A stretch of 64,000 bases of DNA, taken from the NCBI RefSeq assembly GCF_003144095.1, contig NZ_NSKH01000023.1, positions 62,001 through 126,000 on the forward strand, read 5' to 3'. Source of the stretch: Streptomyces sp. ICBB 8177. Lineage in GTDB: Bacteria; Actinomycetota; Actinomycetes; Streptomycetales; Streptomycetaceae. How positions within the stretch are numbered: position 1 is the stretch's first letter; the number at the start of each line of letters is the position of its first letter. Both the position numbers and the translations under genes were made by a program. Under the pieces are notes generated by a model, which did no database searches, was not told where the DNA came from, and saw only the letters and a program-made list of their open reading frames with translations. Positions 63,772-64,000 of this stretch are shown here, one piece after another.

Positions 63772-64000
63772 GTGCACGAGTACGTCGCCGCCGAAGCGGG
63801 ACAGGGTTTCGGCTGGAGCCGCCTTCTGACGGCCGCCCTCGGTTTCGCGTTCCTCGTCGTCCTGATACGCGTGGGGCGTGCGCAGCGGCGGACCGGGCGG
63901 TCCGTGCTGAGTCCCGGCGAGCCCATGGAGTGCGGTGACCGGCTGGTCCAGCCGCCGCCTCCGCGCACGGTGCACCGTGTCGTCGGGTGGGTGTTCACCG
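63772..64000 (+). CDS. N-terminal part of a membrane protein, cut by the window edge
   Basis: GTG 63772 opens a frame of 76 codons running off the right edge: MHEYVAAEAGQGFGWSRLL, a membrane helix (TAALGFAFLVVLIRVG, about 20-35), a basic segment RAQRRTGRS, and then SPGEPMECGDRLVQPPPP. It has streptomycete codon bias and a plausible site GAGGTATCCCTTCC upstream. No family can be named from this length. Confidence 0.5.
   Translation, partial: MHEYVAAEAGQGFGWSRLLTAALGFAFLVVLIRVGRAQRRTGRSVLSPGEPMECGDRLVQPPPPRTVHRVVGWVFT

Noticed and set aside
63412-63975. Minus-strand frame across the right-hand intergenic region
   Set aside because: It spans tandem repeats and the start of the membrane protein gene, with no ribosome site or recognisable protein.

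Overview
The window is very GC-rich, densely coding actinobacterial DNA with many GTG starts, frequent 4-bp ATGA/GTGA overlaps and strong third-position GC bias. Gene content and order (murA2, acnA, an ngcEFG-type sugar transporter, a ROK regulator, xylFGH, dxs, fadB/fadA, rnd, hemE, hemG, hemQ, msrB, murC) match, from memory, the SCO5998-SCO6061 part of the Streptomyces coelicolor chromosome core. I therefore read it as a chromosomal segment of Streptomyces or a close relative. I saw no rRNA, tRNA, CRISPR array, transposase or phage gene.

Region 1 (1-8380) looks like a catabolic island for an aromatic acid handled as its CoA thioester: an enoyl-CoA hydratase-like protein, a fused FAD monooxygenase/old-yellow-enzyme reductase, a PaaX-type repressor, an aryl-CoA ligase, an acyl-CoA dehydrogenase and a RidA protein. 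The set fits aerobic 2-aminobenzoyl-CoA (anthranilate) degradation better than salicylate degradation. A solitary Uma2-family gene sits inside it. Region 2 (8405-13030) holds a MurA paralogue fused to an HTH domain and, divergently, aconitase. Between them lie two related dyads and an iron-box-like site.

Region 3 (13100-21680) holds two sugar ABC transporters flanking their likely ROK regulator. The first is NgcEFG-like (GlcNAc/chitobiose) with a DasR-like site. The second is XylFGH-like with a Rok7B7-like site. In both operons a strong hairpin separates the binding-protein gene from the downstream genes. Region 4 (21760-30230) has dxs, an APC amino-acid permease, a GT39-like membrane glycosyltransferase, a NYN nuclease-like protein, a DsbA-like protein without its CXXC cysteines, and an SPFH protein preceded by a translationally coupled 25-codon ORF.

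Region 5 (30251-40353) has the fadA-fadB beta-oxidation operon, RNase D, an atypical response regulator, a DUF3000 protein, and three genes of the coproporphyrin-dependent haem route (hemE, cgoX/hemY, chdC/hemQ). Region 6 (40390-52677) has small membrane or secreted proteins, a P-loop kinase-like protein overlapping a Pth2-type gene, msrB, murC, a two-component system divergent from an FtsX-type ABC transporter, a Usp-like protein, a RibD-like reductase and a ZapE-like ATPase.

Region 7 (52731-64000) has treZ and then the least explained module in the window: a large P-loop NTPase co-directional with a membrane-anchored periplasmic-binding-protein-like receptor, with a DUF1707-FHA protein divergent from them. 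After these come a DUF402 protein, an Mca/MshB-like deacetylase, and a TetR/hydrolase pair around a 9-bp-armed palindrome. Last are a small unknown protein, a secreted Ala-rich protein gene whose frame breaks exactly at a TTA codon, and the start of a membrane protein gene running off the right edge.
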